Below, one piece after another: positions 16,044 to 24,656 of a stretch of DNA of 64,000 nucleotides. The DNA lies in NCBI RefSeq assembly GCF_000367365.1, contig NZ_BARF01000028.1, forward strand, positions 62,001 to 126,000. Reading direction: 5' to 3'. The notes below the pieces were generated by a model. It was not told the origin of the DNA, ran no database searches, and was given only the letters and a program-made list of their open reading frames with translations. Position 1 is the first letter of the stretch; every line of letters starts with the position of its first letter. The translations under genes were made by a program, and so were the position numbers. Origin of the DNA: Streptomyces prunicolor NBRC 13075 (GTDB lineage Bacteria; Actinomycetota; Actinomycetes; Streptomycetales; Streptomycetaceae).

Positions 16044-16925
16044 ATGAACGCCCAGTCCACCGTCGCCGCGGCAGCCGCCGACCAGTACGTCCTCACCCTG
16101 TCCTGCCCCGACAAGCAGGGCATCGTGCACGCCGTGTCGAGCTACCTCTTCATGACCGGCTGCAACATCGAGGACAGCCAGCAGTTCGGCGACCACGACA
16201 CGGGACTGTTCTTCATGCGCGTCCACTTCTCGGCGGAGTCGCCGGTGACGGTGGAGAAGCTGCGGGCGAGCTTCGCGGCGATCGGTGACGCCTTCCACAT
16301 GGACTGGCAGGTCAACCGGGCCGCGGACCGGATGCGGGTCGTGCTCATGGTCAGCAAGTTCGGGCACTGTCTGAACGACCTGCTGTTCCGGGCCCGGATC
16401 GGGGCGTTGCCGGTGGAGATCGCGGCGGTGGTGTCCAATCACACGGACTTCGCTGAGCTGGTGGAGTCGTACCACATCCCCTTCCACCACATTCCGGTGA
16501 CGAAGGAGACCAAGGCGGAGGCCGAGGCGCGGGTCCTGGACCTGGTCCGCGAGGAGGACGTCGAACTCGTCGTCCTCGCCCGCTATATGCAGGTCCTCTC
16601 CGACGACTTCTGCAAGGCGCTCAGTGGGCGGATCATCAACATCCACCACTCCTTCCTGCCGAGCTTCAAGGGCGCGAAGCCGTATCACCAGGCTCACCTG
16701 CGGGGCGTGAAGCTGATCGGAGCGACGGCGCACTATGTCACCGCCGACCTCGACGAGGGCCCGATCATCGAGCAGGAGGTCGAGCGGGTGGGTCATGACG
16801 TGACGCCGGACCAGTTGGTGGCGGTCGGTCGGGATGTGGAGTGCCAGGCGCTGGCGCGAGCCGTCAAGTGGCACGCGGAACGCCGGATCCTGCTCAACGG
16901 GCGCCGGACGGTTGTTTTCGCCTAG
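16044..16925 (+). CDS. purU: Formyltetrahydrofolate deformylase
   Basis: 293 residues with the classic two-domain PurU layout. An ACT domain (about 17-95, LTLSCPDKQGIVHAVSSYLF) precedes a formyltransferase-like domain with MVSKFGHCLNDLL, the catalytic INIHHSFLPSFKGAKPY segment (Asn/His) and HYVTADLDEGPIIEQ (Asp). It hydrolyses 10-formyl-THF to THF and formate, balancing one-carbon units and supplying formate for purine synthesis. ATG 16044 gives the family-length N-terminus. Monocistronic by position. Confidence 0.95.
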   Translation: MNAQSTVAAAAADQYVLTLSCPDKQGIVHAVSSYLFMTGCNIEDSQQFGDHDTGLFFMRVHFSAESPVTVEKLRASFAAIGDAFHMDWQVNRAADRMRVVLMVSKFGHCLNDLLFRARIGALPVEIAAVVSNHTDFAELVESYHIPFHHIPVTKETKAEAEARVLDLVREEDVELVVLARYMQVLSDDFCKALSGRIINIHHSFLPSFKGAKPYHQAHLRGVKLIGATAHYVTADLDEGPIIEQEVERVGHDVTPDQLVAVGRDVECQALARAVKWHAERRILLNGRRTVVFA

Positions 16926-16969
16926 GAGCTCGGGGCTTCGCGTTTGAGGGGCGGCTGCGGCTGCGTGGG

Positions 16970-17220
16970 GGCTGGTCGCGCAGTTCCCCGCGCCCCTTCG
17001 TAACTCGGGCCCAGTTTTGAGGGGCGCGGGGAACGGCGCGAGCAACCACGACGCACCCGCAGCCGTCGACGATCCCGAACCCCTCCAGGGGCGCGAGGAA
17101 CTGCGCGAGCAACCACAACGCACCCGCAGCCATCGACGAACCCGAACCCCCCTCGGGGGCGCGGGGCTGTATGGATATGCGGCTCCGCCGCGTGGGCGCG
17201 ACCATCCCCACTCACCCGCA
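16970..17220. repeat. Cluster of four dispersed-repeat copies
   Basis: Fills the 321-nt gap between convergent purU and the anti-sigma gene. A direct copy lies at 16970-17000, with inverted copies at about 17020-17070, 17087-17137 and 17154-17220 (the last with the GCGGCTCCGCCGC hairpin). Copies in opposite orientation can fold into long stems and may serve as a bidirectional terminator. No gene is visible here. Confidence 0.85.
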
Positions 17221-17246
17221 CCCCCCGACGACCCCGCACCCCACCC

Positions 17247-18797
17247 CTACATCCGGCTCAACGACGCCGTAGCGAACAGCACATCCCTGATCGCCTCCCG
17301 GTCACCGAGCTGCCCCGCAGCCGCGTCCTCCGGCGAAACATGCCCCGCAGCGAGCTGGCAGAACTCCACACCATCCAGGGCGATATGGGCAACCTCCCGC
17401 TCCGCCGACCCCACCGCCCCGGGCGAGTCGAGGGCGATCAGCCACTCACCCCCACCATGCCCCTCGATCTCCAGCCGAAGGCTACGACCAGGCTCCCCCA
17501 CCCCCACCAGATGCCGACCCCCGCCCGGCGAAGCCAACCCATGTCGCCGCCGATCAGCCAGCACAACCGGCAACATCCGGGCGGCGAGATCGATCATCCG
17601 GTTCAGGTAGCGCGGGGACGGAGGATCGTACGGATAGTCCACCGCCTCCGCGATATCCCCCGCGTGCACCCAGCACTCGAAGGCCCGATCGAGCATCGCA
17701 TCATGCAAGGGAAGCTCGAAGTCGCCGTAGGAGACGGCCAGTTTGCCGGTGGTGCCGCCGGTGAACGACACCGTGCGGACGATGTTGTGGGTCTGCTCGC
17801 GCCACGGCGAGCGGATGGACCGGGTCGGCGGGAAGTGCGAAGACTTCCAGTACGCCTCCGTGCGCGAGGCCGGCGTCAACGCCTTCGCGGTCTCCCCGGT
17901 CAGCGGGTCGCCGAGCCCCAGCGCCGCCGCGACCAGGCCGTCGACGGTCAGCAGATGCGCGATGACCCCGGCGACAGTCGTACGACGACTCGTCGGCCCC
18001 TCGCCCTCGAACCACCGCAACCGCACGGGCGCGTGCCACTCGGCGTCGCCTATGTCCTGCAACAGGGCATCCAGCCGGGCACTCTCCGCGTCGTACGGCG
18101 CCGCCCACACCGGCACCGGGATGCGCGGCGGCCGGCGATCGAAGGAACTGCTCAGGACGCGGGTCCGCAGCCCGGGGTCGAGGTCCAGGGGCTCGACGGG
18201 GTGCAGCAGCCCGACCGCACCGCGCAACCGCAACGCCTCGTCCGCACAGGCCCCGCACTCACCGAGATGCTCCTCCACCGCAGCCGTCTCCGCCGCCGAG
18301 CACGCGGCCAGCGCCCACGCACCGAGCAGCGCCTTCAGCACCCGGTGCTCCAACACCAGCGGCACGGCCCGGGACTCGGCCGCGTCCAGCTCGGGCAGCG
18401 GGCGCCCGGTGTCCTCCACGGAGGCACGCGGCATCGGAATCCGCAGCGGCTCCCCCTCCCCGCTCACGGAACCACCGGAACCGCCGCCGGCACCTTCACC
18501 GGAACCGCCGCCGGGAACATCACCGGAACGGCCGCCGGAACCGCCCGGCCCACCCCGCACGCCGTCGCCGTCACCGTCGTCGTCGTTCACCGAACCGCCG
18601 TTCCCGGAGCCGTCGTTCACAGGGCGGCCGTCCTCGGAGTCACCGGGCCTTCCGGACCCGCCGGACCCACCCGCCCCACCCTGCGCAGGCACGACGGCCC
18701 CCTCACCTTCCCCGGCCCCTTCGCCGTCCCCCTTGTGACCCTCGTGACCCTCGTGACCCTCGGACCTCTCGAACCCGTCCCGCCATGCGTCGCTCAC
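17247..18797 (-). CDS. Anti-sigma-like protein: zinc-finger HC2 plus mycothiol-dependent-isomerase-like domain
   Basis: 516 residues translated from GTG 18797, whose GTGA overlaps the sigma factor stop. The first about 130 residues are low complexity (repeated EGH, GGSGG and DGDG). Next is a zf-HC2 anti-sigma motif HLGECGACADE (HxxxCxxC, about residues 188-198). The C-terminal half (about 245-516) resembles the maleylpyruvate-isomerase/DinB helical fold (TVAGVIAHLLTVDGLVAAALG) with the C-terminal sterol-carrier-like segment. Overlap with the ECF gene supports an anti-sigma role, probably thiol- or zinc-responsive through the zinc motif. Confidence 0.8.
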   Translation of the reverse strand: MSDAWRDGFERSEGHEGHEGHKGDGEGAGEGEGAVVPAQGGAGGSGGSGRPGDSEDGRPVNDGSGNGGSVNDDDGDGDGVRGGPGGSGGRSGDVPGGGSGEGAGGGSGGSVSGEGEPLRIPMPRASVEDTGRPLPELDAAESRAVPLVLEHRVLKALLGAWALAACSAAETAAVEEHLGECGACADEALRLRGAVGLLHPVEPLDLDPGLRTRVLSSSFDRRPPRIPVPVWAAPYDAESARLDALLQDIGDAEWHAPVRLRWFEGEGPTSRRTTVAGVIAHLLTVDGLVAAALGLGDPLTGETAKALTPASRTEAYWKSSHFPPTRSIRSPWREQTHNIVRTVSFTGGTTGKLAVSYGDFELPLHDAMLDRAFECWVHAGDIAEAVDYPYDPPSPRYLNRMIDLAARMLPVVLADRRRHGLASPGGGRHLVGVGEPGRSLRLEIEGHGGGEWLIALDSPGAVGSAEREVAHIALDGVEFCQLAAGHVSPEDAAAGQLGDREAIRDVLFATASLSRM

Positions 18798-19366
18798 GCC
18801 CCACCCCCCGCTCCCGGCGGTGCGCCGGCGTCGTGGGCGGTGGACAGGAGCTGGAGGCCGAGGCGGAGGCGGCGGCGGGCCTCGTCCTCCGTGACGCCGA
18901 GGTCGACGGCGGTCTGGCGGTAGTCGCGGCGCTGGAAGTAGGCCAGCTCCAGGGCGGCCCGCAGCGGGGCGGGCATGGACGTGACGATGTAGTCGGCGCG
19001 GGCGGCGACGGAGGCACGGCGGACCTTGCGCTCCAGTTCCTCCGTGGAGCCCTGGCCGCCCTGCGCGAGGGCGGCCGTCTCGGTGGCGCGCAGCCGCCGC
19101 ACGGCGAGGCGGTGGGTCAACGCGGCCACCCAGGAACGCAGCGGGCCCTGCTTGGGGTCGTAGGCGTCGGGGTGTTCCCACACATGGGCGAAGACCTCGC
19201 GGGTGATGCCGTCGGCGGCACTCTCGTCGCCCAGCACGCGGTGGGCGAGGGAGTGCACGAGGGAGCCGAAGCGGTCGTACAGCTCACCGAGGGCCGCCGC
19301 CTCGCCGCGGGCCAGCCGCTGCTGCATCTTGCGGTCCCAACGGGGCGGTGCGTCCTTCGTCGCCAT
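18794..19366 (-). CDS. ECF-family RNA polymerase sigma factor
   Basis: 190 residues. Region 2 spans about 15-85 (EAAALGELYDRFGSLVHSLAHRVLGDESAADGITREVFAHVWEHP split across the helices). Region 4 with its helix-turn-helix spans about 125-175 (PAPLRAALELAYFQRRDYRQ, then DLGVTEDEARRRL). The spacer is short, as in ECF factors. It is translationally coupled to the zinc-finger anti-sigma gene downstream. In S. coelicolor an ECF factor followed by a divergent STAS gene occupies the corresponding place. The start ATG 19366 is unambiguous. Confidence 0.9.
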   Translation of the reverse strand: MATKDAPPRWDRKMQQRLARGEAAALGELYDRFGSLVHSLAHRVLGDESAADGITREVFAHVWEHPDAYDPKQGPLRSWVAALTHRLAVRRLRATETAALAQGGQGSTEELERKVRRASVAARADYIVTSMPAPLRAALELAYFQRRDYRQTAVDLGVTEDEARRRLRLGLQLLSTAHDAGAPPGAGGGA

Positions 19367-19687
19367 GCGGCCCCCTCACCGTGTCCGTGCCCGAGCCAAG
19401 CGTGCGCTCACCGTCTCTTCGAATGTAGTGGGCACGTCTGGCAGCGCACCCCCCATTCTGCAATTGCACGCCCCCGAGGCGGCGCGGGTGGTAACGGATC
19501 TGCGCCTACCCTGCCCACACCTGATCGAACAGGATCGAAGGCGACTAAAACAAGCCTCTTCCGGCCGGTTTCCGTTTCTGCCCCCGTGTTTCAGGGAACG
19601 GCCGCTGGGCAGCCGCGCTGCAAGGAAGCGTAGGTACGGCTTCCGTTTCCGGACGGTTTCCGGGAGTTCCGGCTAGCGAAAGGCGCG
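19367..19687. promoter_or_regulatory. Divergent promoter region of the ECF and STAS genes
   Basis: 321 nt with no gene. The right half contains repeated TTTCCG/TTTCCGG words (about 19562-19675), possibly tandem binding sites, but no clear consensus promoter could be assigned. Confidence 0.4.
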
Positions 19688-20077
19688 ATGGTGGCCTTCA
19701 AAGTGAACGACGGCGAGCGCGGCGGCTGGTCCGTACTCCTCGTGTCCGGCGAACTGGACCTGGTGACCTCGCCGGTGCTGCGCCAGCGGGTGCACGACGT
19801 GGTGGCCGAGGGGCAGCACAGCCTGGTCCTGGACCTCTCCGAGGTGCTGTTCTGCGACTCCAGCGGCGTCGGCGTGCTCATCGCCTCCCGCCGCCTGATC
19901 CGCTCCTGCCAGGGACACCTGCGCGTGGTCCTGCCCGCCCAGGGCGCGGTCGACGGCTCGCACGTCAACCGGGTCCTCGGCGCCCTCGGCGTGCGCCGCC
20001 TCTTCGATGTCTATCCCGATGTGATGACCGCCACAGAGGACGAACCCGAGGACGAAGCGGACCCCCTCTCGGCGTGA
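19688..20077 (+). CDS. STAS-domain anti-sigma factor antagonist
   Basis: 129 residues with a complete STAS fold. The phosphorylatable serine motif is VLFCDSSGVGVLIASRRL (DSSGVG, Ser about 59-60), preceded by VSGELDLVTSPVLRQRV. An unphosphorylated antagonist binds an RsbW-like kinase and frees a sigma factor. The acidic tail EDEPEDEADPLSA is typical of Streptomyces members. ATG 19688 sits after GCGAAAGG. The partner kinase is not adjacent; an HATPase of that type lies at 26030. Confidence 0.92.
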   Translation: MVAFKVNDGERGGWSVLLVSGELDLVTSPVLRQRVHDVVAEGQHSLVLDLSEVLFCDSSGVGVLIASRRLIRSCQGHLRVVLPAQGAVDGSHVNRVLGALGVRRLFDVYPDVMTATEDEPEDEADPLSA

Positions 20078-20218
20078 CGCGTCGGTTTCCGGCGTGACGT
20101 CGTTGTTTCGGAATTTCCCCGATCTTGGTACAAGCGACGTTTTCGGCTCCCGGACCCGCCCCGGCGTCGTACGCTCCGTGCCAAGCGCACCCCACATGAG
20201 TAAGGCGGCCCGAAAGAC

Positions 20219-20731
20219 ATGGTCAGCACCGAGTACGAGCGACGGATCGCGGCCCGTTTCGCCACCTTCGACCAGGACGGCAACGGGTTCATCGACCGGG
20301 AGGACTTCAACTCGGCGGCCAAGGCGCTGCTCGCGGAGTTCGGTACGGCGGCCCGCTCCGACAAGGGCCAGGCCCTGTACATCGGCGCGGAGGCGTTCTG
20401 GCAGGGCATGGCCGGCATCGCGGACCGGGACGGCGACCAGCGCGTCAGCCGCGAGGAGTTCGTGAACGGCGCGGTCAAGCGGCTGCGCGACAACCCCGAG
20501 CGGTTCGCCGAGATCGGCCGCCCCTTCCTGCACGCGGCCCTCGACGTCGCGGACCCGGACGGCGACGGCTCGGCCACCATCGCGGACACGGTGCGCGTCC
20601 TCAAGGCCCTCGGCGTGCCGGACGAGATCGCCGCGATGGCAGCCGACGCCCTCGACACGGACAGCGACGGCAAGGTCGGCGAGGCGGAGATCATCTCCTC
20701 CTTCGCCCGCTACTTCACCGTCCCCGAATAG
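20219..20731 (+). CDS. Four EF-hand calcium-binding protein (calerythrin-like)
   Basis: 170 residues with four EF-hand loops: DQDGNGFIDRED (about 18-29), DRDGDQRVSREE (about 69-80), DPDGDGSATIAD (about 116-127) and DTDSDGKVGEAE (about 150-161). All keep the Asp at position 1; the third loop ends in Asp instead of Glu and may bind weakly. It resembles calerythrin and sarcoplasmic calcium-binding proteins, which buffer or sense Ca2+ in the cytoplasm. Its last 22 nt overlap the convergent acyl-CoA synthetase gene. Confidence 0.93.
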   Translation: MVSTEYERRIAARFATFDQDGNGFIDREDFNSAAKALLAEFGTAARSDKGQALYIGAEAFWQGMAGIADRDGDQRVSREEFVNGAVKRLRDNPERFAEIGRPFLHAALDVADPDGDGSATIADTVRVLKALGVPDEIAAMAADALDTDSDGKVGEAEIISSFARYFTVPE

Positions 20732-22227
20732 CGTTCCCGCAGCTTGTACTTGAGCACTTTCCGCAAGGCGTCGTTGCGCGGAAGGGCGTCCACGATCTCC
20801 AGCTGCTCCGGCAGCTTGTGCACGGACAGCCCTTCCGCGCGCAGATAGTCCGTGACGGTGGCAAGGGTCAACTCCCCGGCCCCCGGCGGCTGTTCGACCA
20901 CCGCACACACCCGCTCCCCACGCTCCGCGTCCGGCAGTCCTACGACGGCCACGTCCCCGACGCCCGGATGCGCGGCCAGCAGATCCTCGATCTCCTTGGC
21001 CGAGATGTTCTCCCCCTTGCGGATGATCACGTCCTTCAGCCGCCCGGTGAGGATGAGATGCCCGGTGTCTGTCAGGAGACCAAGGTCACCGGTCCGCAGG
21101 AAGCCGTCCCCATCGAACGCCTCCGCCGTCTGCGCCGGATCCAAGTACCCCTGACACACAGCCTCCCCGCGCAACCGCACCTCGCCACCCTCGGCTATCC
21201 GTATCTCCATCCCTTCCGGCGGCCGCCCCTCGGTAGTCGCCAGATTCTCTACGGTGTCGTCGGGCGCCCCCATCGTGATCATCGGCACCTCGGTCATGCC
21301 GTACCCGTGGGTGAGTTGGACCCCCATCTCCCGTACGACGGAGTGGTAGACCTCCGGCGGCTTGGGCGCCCCGCCGCCCGCGAGCAGCCGTAGCGAGGGG
21401 ATCACCTTCTGGCCGGGCTGCTTGCGCTGCTCGGCAAGGAACATGGAATAGAAGGCAGTTGAGCCGCCGGCCACCGTCACCCTGTGCTTGCGGTATCCCT
21501 CCAGCGCGTCCGGCAGCGCGAACTGCTCGAACATCACCGCCGGGAAGCCGTAGAGCAGCAGCATCACCGTGTAGTCGGGCCCGGCGATGTGCGCGTACGG
21601 GAAGGCCAACGAGCCCACGTCGTCCGCCGTGAGACGGAGCGCGTGCGCGAGGCACGAGCCGCCCGCGATCAGTGAACGGTCCGTGTGCAGCACGCCCTTG
21701 GGGTCGGAGGTGGTGCCGGAGGTCCAGTAGATCCAGCGGACCGAGGTGCCGTCGGTGGGCGGGGCGGGCAGCAACGCCGGGTCGCCGTCCGGGAGTTGAG
21801 CGCCGTCGTACGCCTCGAAGATCCCCTTCGCGCCGAGCCGCCGCGCCATCTCCGCGTAGTCGAAGCCGCGCCAGGTGCCCGGCACCGCGAAGTACTCGGC
21901 CTTCGACTCCCGTAGCGCGAAGCCGACTTCGCGGTCCCGGTAGAAGGGAATCACCGGTGTCTGTACGGCGCCCAGGCGGGCCAGCGCGAAGGAGAGCAGG
22001 GCCGTCTCGATGCGGGTGGGCAGCTGCCAGGCGACGACCGTGCCGGGGCGTACGCCCATGCCGTACAGGCCGGCCGCGACGCGCTCCGACCGGTCGCGCA
22101 ACTCGCCGAAGCTCAGGGCCCGGTCGTCCTGGAGGAGGACCGGGCGGTCGGGGGTCAAGTCGGCTCGGCGGGCGACCAGTTCCCACAGGGTGCGGGAGGA
22201 ACTCAGGGAGTACGCCGTCTCGTTCAT
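20710..22227 (-). CDS. AMP-forming acyl-CoA synthetase
   Basis: 505 residues of the ANL superfamily: the phosphate loop IYWTSGTTSDPKGVLHT (about residues 168-184), GYGMTEVPM, the adenylate-binding GYLDPAQTAEAFDGDGFLRTGDLG and the hinge LTGRLKDVIIRKGENIS, with the catalytic C-terminal Lys in the ALRKVLKYKLRE segment. It activates a carboxylic acid to its CoA ester; the sequence is of the cyclohexanecarboxylate-CoA/benzoate-type ligase branch rather than an acetyl-CoA synthetase. Divergent from the amidohydrolase gene with two palindromic operators in between, so it is probably the entry step of the catabolic regulon. Confidence 0.9.
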   Translation of the reverse strand: MNETAYSLSSSRTLWELVARRADLTPDRPVLLQDDRALSFGELRDRSERVAAGLYGMGVRPGTVVAWQLPTRIETALLSFALARLGAVQTPVIPFYRDREVGFALRESKAEYFAVPGTWRGFDYAEMARRLGAKGIFEAYDGAQLPDGDPALLPAPPTDGTSVRWIYWTSGTTSDPKGVLHTDRSLIAGGSCLAHALRLTADDVGSLAFPYAHIAGPDYTVMLLLYGFPAVMFEQFALPDALEGYRKHRVTVAGGSTAFYSMFLAEQRKQPGQKVIPSLRLLAGGGAPKPPEVYHSVVREMGVQLTHGYGMTEVPMITMGAPDDTVENLATTEGRPPEGMEIRIAEGGEVRLRGEAVCQGYLDPAQTAEAFDGDGFLRTGDLGLLTDTGHLILTGRLKDVIIRKGENISAKEIEDLLAAHPGVGDVAVVGLPDAERGERVCAVVEQPPGAGELTLATVTDYLRAEGLSVHKLPEQLEIVDALPRNDALRKVLKYKLRERYSGTVK

Positions 22228-22241
22228 GGTCCCCTCCTTGG

Positions 22242-22256
22242 CTGACGACTCGTCAG
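22242..22256. promoter_or_regulatory. Catabolic-regulon operator, site A1
   Basis: CTGACGACTCGTCAG, a perfect 7-1-7 palindrome. It lies 15 nt upstream of the acyl-CoA synthetase start and 57 nt upstream of the amidohydrolase start. Confidence 0.8.
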
Positions 22257-22265
22257 GTGACATGC

Positions 22266-22286
22266 TATCTGACGGGTCATCAGATA
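22266..22286. promoter_or_regulatory. Catabolic-regulon operator, site A2
   Basis: Core CTGACGGGTCATCAG flanked by TAT and ATA, so the outer seven bases on each side are palindromic. It is spaced about 25 bp from site A1 in the same divergent promoter. Confidence 0.8.
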
Positions 22287-22312
22287 AGTGCCGTCCCTGC
22301 GGAGGGGAACCC

Positions 22313-23509
22313 ATGACCACCGAACTGCCCCGCATCATCAGCGTCGACGACCACGTGATCGAACCCGCGCACCTCTTCGAGACCTGGCTGCCGAAGAAAT
22401 ACCGCGACCGCGGCCCCCAGCCGCTCACCGCCGGAATCGGCGAACTCGCCTACGTGGCGGGCAAATACCAGATCACGATGGACCCGGACGGCCCGCCCAC
22501 CGACTGGTGGATCTACGAGGACCTCAAGTTCCCGTACAAGCGCAACATCGCCGCCGTCGGCTTCGACCGCGACGAGATGACCCTGGAGGGCATCACCCGC
22601 GAGCAGATGCGCAGGGGTTGTTGGGACCCCAAGGCGCGGCTCGCGGACATGGACCTCAACCACGTCGAGGGCTCGCTCTGCTTTCCGACCTTCCCGCGCT
22701 TCTGCGGCCAGACCTTCGCCGAGGCCCACGACAAGGAGGTCGCCCTCGCCTGCGTCCGCGCCTACAACGACTGGATGGTCGAAGAGTGGTGCGGAGACAG
22801 CGGCGGCCGGCTCATCCCGCTGTGCCTGATCCCTTTGTGGGACGTGGAGTTGGCGGTCGAGGAGATCCGCCGGAACGCGGCCCGCGGAGTGCGCGCGATG
22901 ACCTTCTCCGAGATCCCCACCTACCTCGGGCTGCCGTCCATCCACTCCGGCTACTGGGACCCGTTCTTCGCGGTCTGCCAGGAGACGGGCACGGTCGTCA
23001 ACATGCACATCGGCAGCAGCTCCCAGATGCCCGCCGCATCGCCGGACGCGCCCCCCGCCGTACAGGCGTCCCTCTCCTTCAACAACGCGATGGCCTCGAT
23101 GATGGACTTCCTCTTCAGCGGGGTCCTGGTGAAGTTCCCGACCCTCAAACTCGCGTACTCCGAGGGGCAGATGGGCTGGATCCCGTACGCCCTGGAACGT
23201 GCCGACGACGTGTGGGAGGAGCACCGCGCGTGGGGCGGGGTGCGCGACCTGATCCCCGAGCCGCCGTCGACGTACTACTACCGTCAGATGTTCTGCTGCT
23301 TCTTCCGCGACAAGCACGGGGTCGCTTCGCTGGATGTGGTGGGCCGGGACAACGCCACGTTCGAGACCGACTACCCGCACGTCGACTCGACCTTCCCGCA
23401 CACCAAGGAGGTCGCCCTCGACCATGTGAAGGGCCTCGACGACGAGACGGTCTACAAGCTCATGCGGGGCAACGCGATCCGCATGCTGGGCCTGGACCTC
23501 GATCGGTGA
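22313..23509 (+). CDS. Amidohydrolase-family (COG2159) metal-dependent hydrolase or decarboxylase
   Basis: 398 residues of the ACMSD/amidohydrolase-2 branch. The N-terminal IISVDDHVIEP (DxH metal ligands, about residues 7-17), the central VVNMHIGSS (His), and the C-terminal FETDYPHVDSTFPHT (Asp) make up the metal site. Members hydrolyse or decarboxylate ring-derived acids; in CoA-type degradation clusters they often act on a cyclic intermediate. ATG 22313 follows GGAGGGG. It leads an operon with two acyl-CoA dehydrogenase genes (gaps of 10 and 3 nt) and is preceded by two operators. Confidence 0.88.
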   Translation: MTTELPRIISVDDHVIEPAHLFETWLPKKYRDRGPQPLTAGIGELAYVAGKYQITMDPDGPPTDWWIYEDLKFPYKRNIAAVGFDRDEMTLEGITREQMRRGCWDPKARLADMDLNHVEGSLCFPTFPRFCGQTFAEAHDKEVALACVRAYNDWMVEEWCGDSGGRLIPLCLIPLWDVELAVEEIRRNAARGVRAMTFSEIPTYLGLPSIHSGYWDPFFAVCQETGTVVNMHIGSSSQMPAASPDAPPAVQASLSFNNAMASMMDFLFSGVLVKFPTLKLAYSEGQMGWIPYALERADDVWEEHRAWGGVRDLIPEPPSTYYYRQMFCCFFRDKHGVASLDVVGRDNATFETDYPHVDSTFPHTKEVALDHVKGLDDETVYKLMRGNAIRMLGLDLDR

Positions 23510-23519
23510 TGGCTCACTG

Positions 23520-24653
23520 ATGGATCTCTCGTACACGGCCCAGGAGGACGAGTTCCGGGCGCGGCTGAGAGAGTGGCTCGGCAAGGTGCTGCCGACTCTG
23601 CCGGTGAAGCCGTCGCCGGACGACTGGCCCGGGCGCCGCGCCTACGACCTCGGCTGGCAGCGGATGTTGTACGACGCCGGGTACGCCGACGTGCACTGGG
23701 ACGCGTCCCCGACCACGCGGCTGATCTTCCTGGAGGAGACGGAAAAGGCGGGCGCGCCCTACGTAGGGGCCAATTTCGTGGGGCTGTTGCACGCCGGGCC
23801 GACGATCGCCGCGGAGGGCACGCCCGAGCAGCGGGAGCGGTGGCTGCCGCCGGTGTTGCGCGGTGACGAGGTGTGGTGCCAGGGGTTCAGCGAACCGGAT
23901 GCCGGGTCCGACCTCGCGGCGCTGCGCACGCGCGCGTGGCGGGACGGCGACGACTACGTGGTCACCGGTTCCAAGATCTGGACCTCGCATGCCGAAGTCG
24001 CCGACTGGTGCGAGCTGTTGGTGCGGACGGATGCGGACGCGCCGAAGCACCGGGGGATCAGTTGGCTCGCGATGCCGATGTCCGCGGCGGGGATCACCGT
24101 GCGGCCGTTGCGGACGTTGGCCGGGTCCGCGGAGTTCGCCGAGGTGTTTCTTGACGAGGTGCGGGTGCCTGTCGGCAACAGGGTGGGGGACGAGAACGAC
24201 GGGTGGCGCGTGACCATGGTGACCCTTTCCTTTGAGCGCGGTACTGCCTTTGTGGGGGAGGTCGTTGCCTGTCGGCGGGTGTTGGGGGAGCTGGCGGTGG
24301 AGGCGCGGCGGAATGGGCGTTGGGATGATCCGGTGCTTCGTCGCCAACTGGGGCGGTTGAACGCCGAGTTCCGGGCGTTGTGGCGGCTTACTCAGTGGAA
24401 CGTGAGTGAGGCGGAGGCGAGTGGGGGAGTGCCGGGGGTTGGGGGGTCGGTTTTCAAACTGCGGTATTCGCATGCGCGGCAGGAGCTTTATGACGCAGCG
24501 GCGGATGTTCTTGGTCCCGACTCCCTTGATCTGGAACGGGCTTGGGTGTTGGACCGGCTGTCTTCGTTGTCGTACACGATCGCTGCGGGTACTTCGCAGA
24601 TTCAGCAGAACATTGTGGCTGAGCGGATTTTGGGGTTGCCGAAGGGGAGGTGA
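23520..24653 (+). CDS. Acyl-CoA dehydrogenase, FAD-binding (large-type) subunit
   Basis: 377 residues with the ACAD signature WCQGFSEPDAGSDLAALRT (about residues 119-137), the SKIWTSHAEVADWCELLVRT strand and the C-terminal YTIAAGTSQIQQNIVAERIL motif that contacts FAD/CoA. It oxidises an acyl-CoA to the enoyl-CoA. The next gene encodes a shorter ACAD with the complementary C-terminal features, so the two may form an alpha2-beta2 enzyme of the kind used for steroid side chains. Start ATG 23520 is 10 nt after the amidohydrolase stop. Confidence 0.9.
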   Translation: MDLSYTAQEDEFRARLREWLGKVLPTLPVKPSPDDWPGRRAYDLGWQRMLYDAGYADVHWDASPTTRLIFLEETEKAGAPYVGANFVGLLHAGPTIAAEGTPEQRERWLPPVLRGDEVWCQGFSEPDAGSDLAALRTRAWRDGDDYVVTGSKIWTSHAEVADWCELLVRTDADAPKHRGISWLAMPMSAAGITVRPLRTLAGSAEFAEVFLDEVRVPVGNRVGDENDGWRVTMVTLSFERGTAFVGEVVACRRVLGELAVEARRNGRWDDPVLRRQLGRLNAEFRALWRLTQWNVSEAEASGGVPGVGGSVFKLRYSHARQELYDAAADVLGPDSLDLERAWVLDRLSSLSYTIAAGTSQIQQNIVAERILGLPKGR

Positions 24654-24656
24654 GCG

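Noticed and set aside
16017..17123. 368-codon minus-strand frame over purU
   Set aside because: It is antisense to a clear purU gene, with composition typical of shadow frames and no recognisable features.
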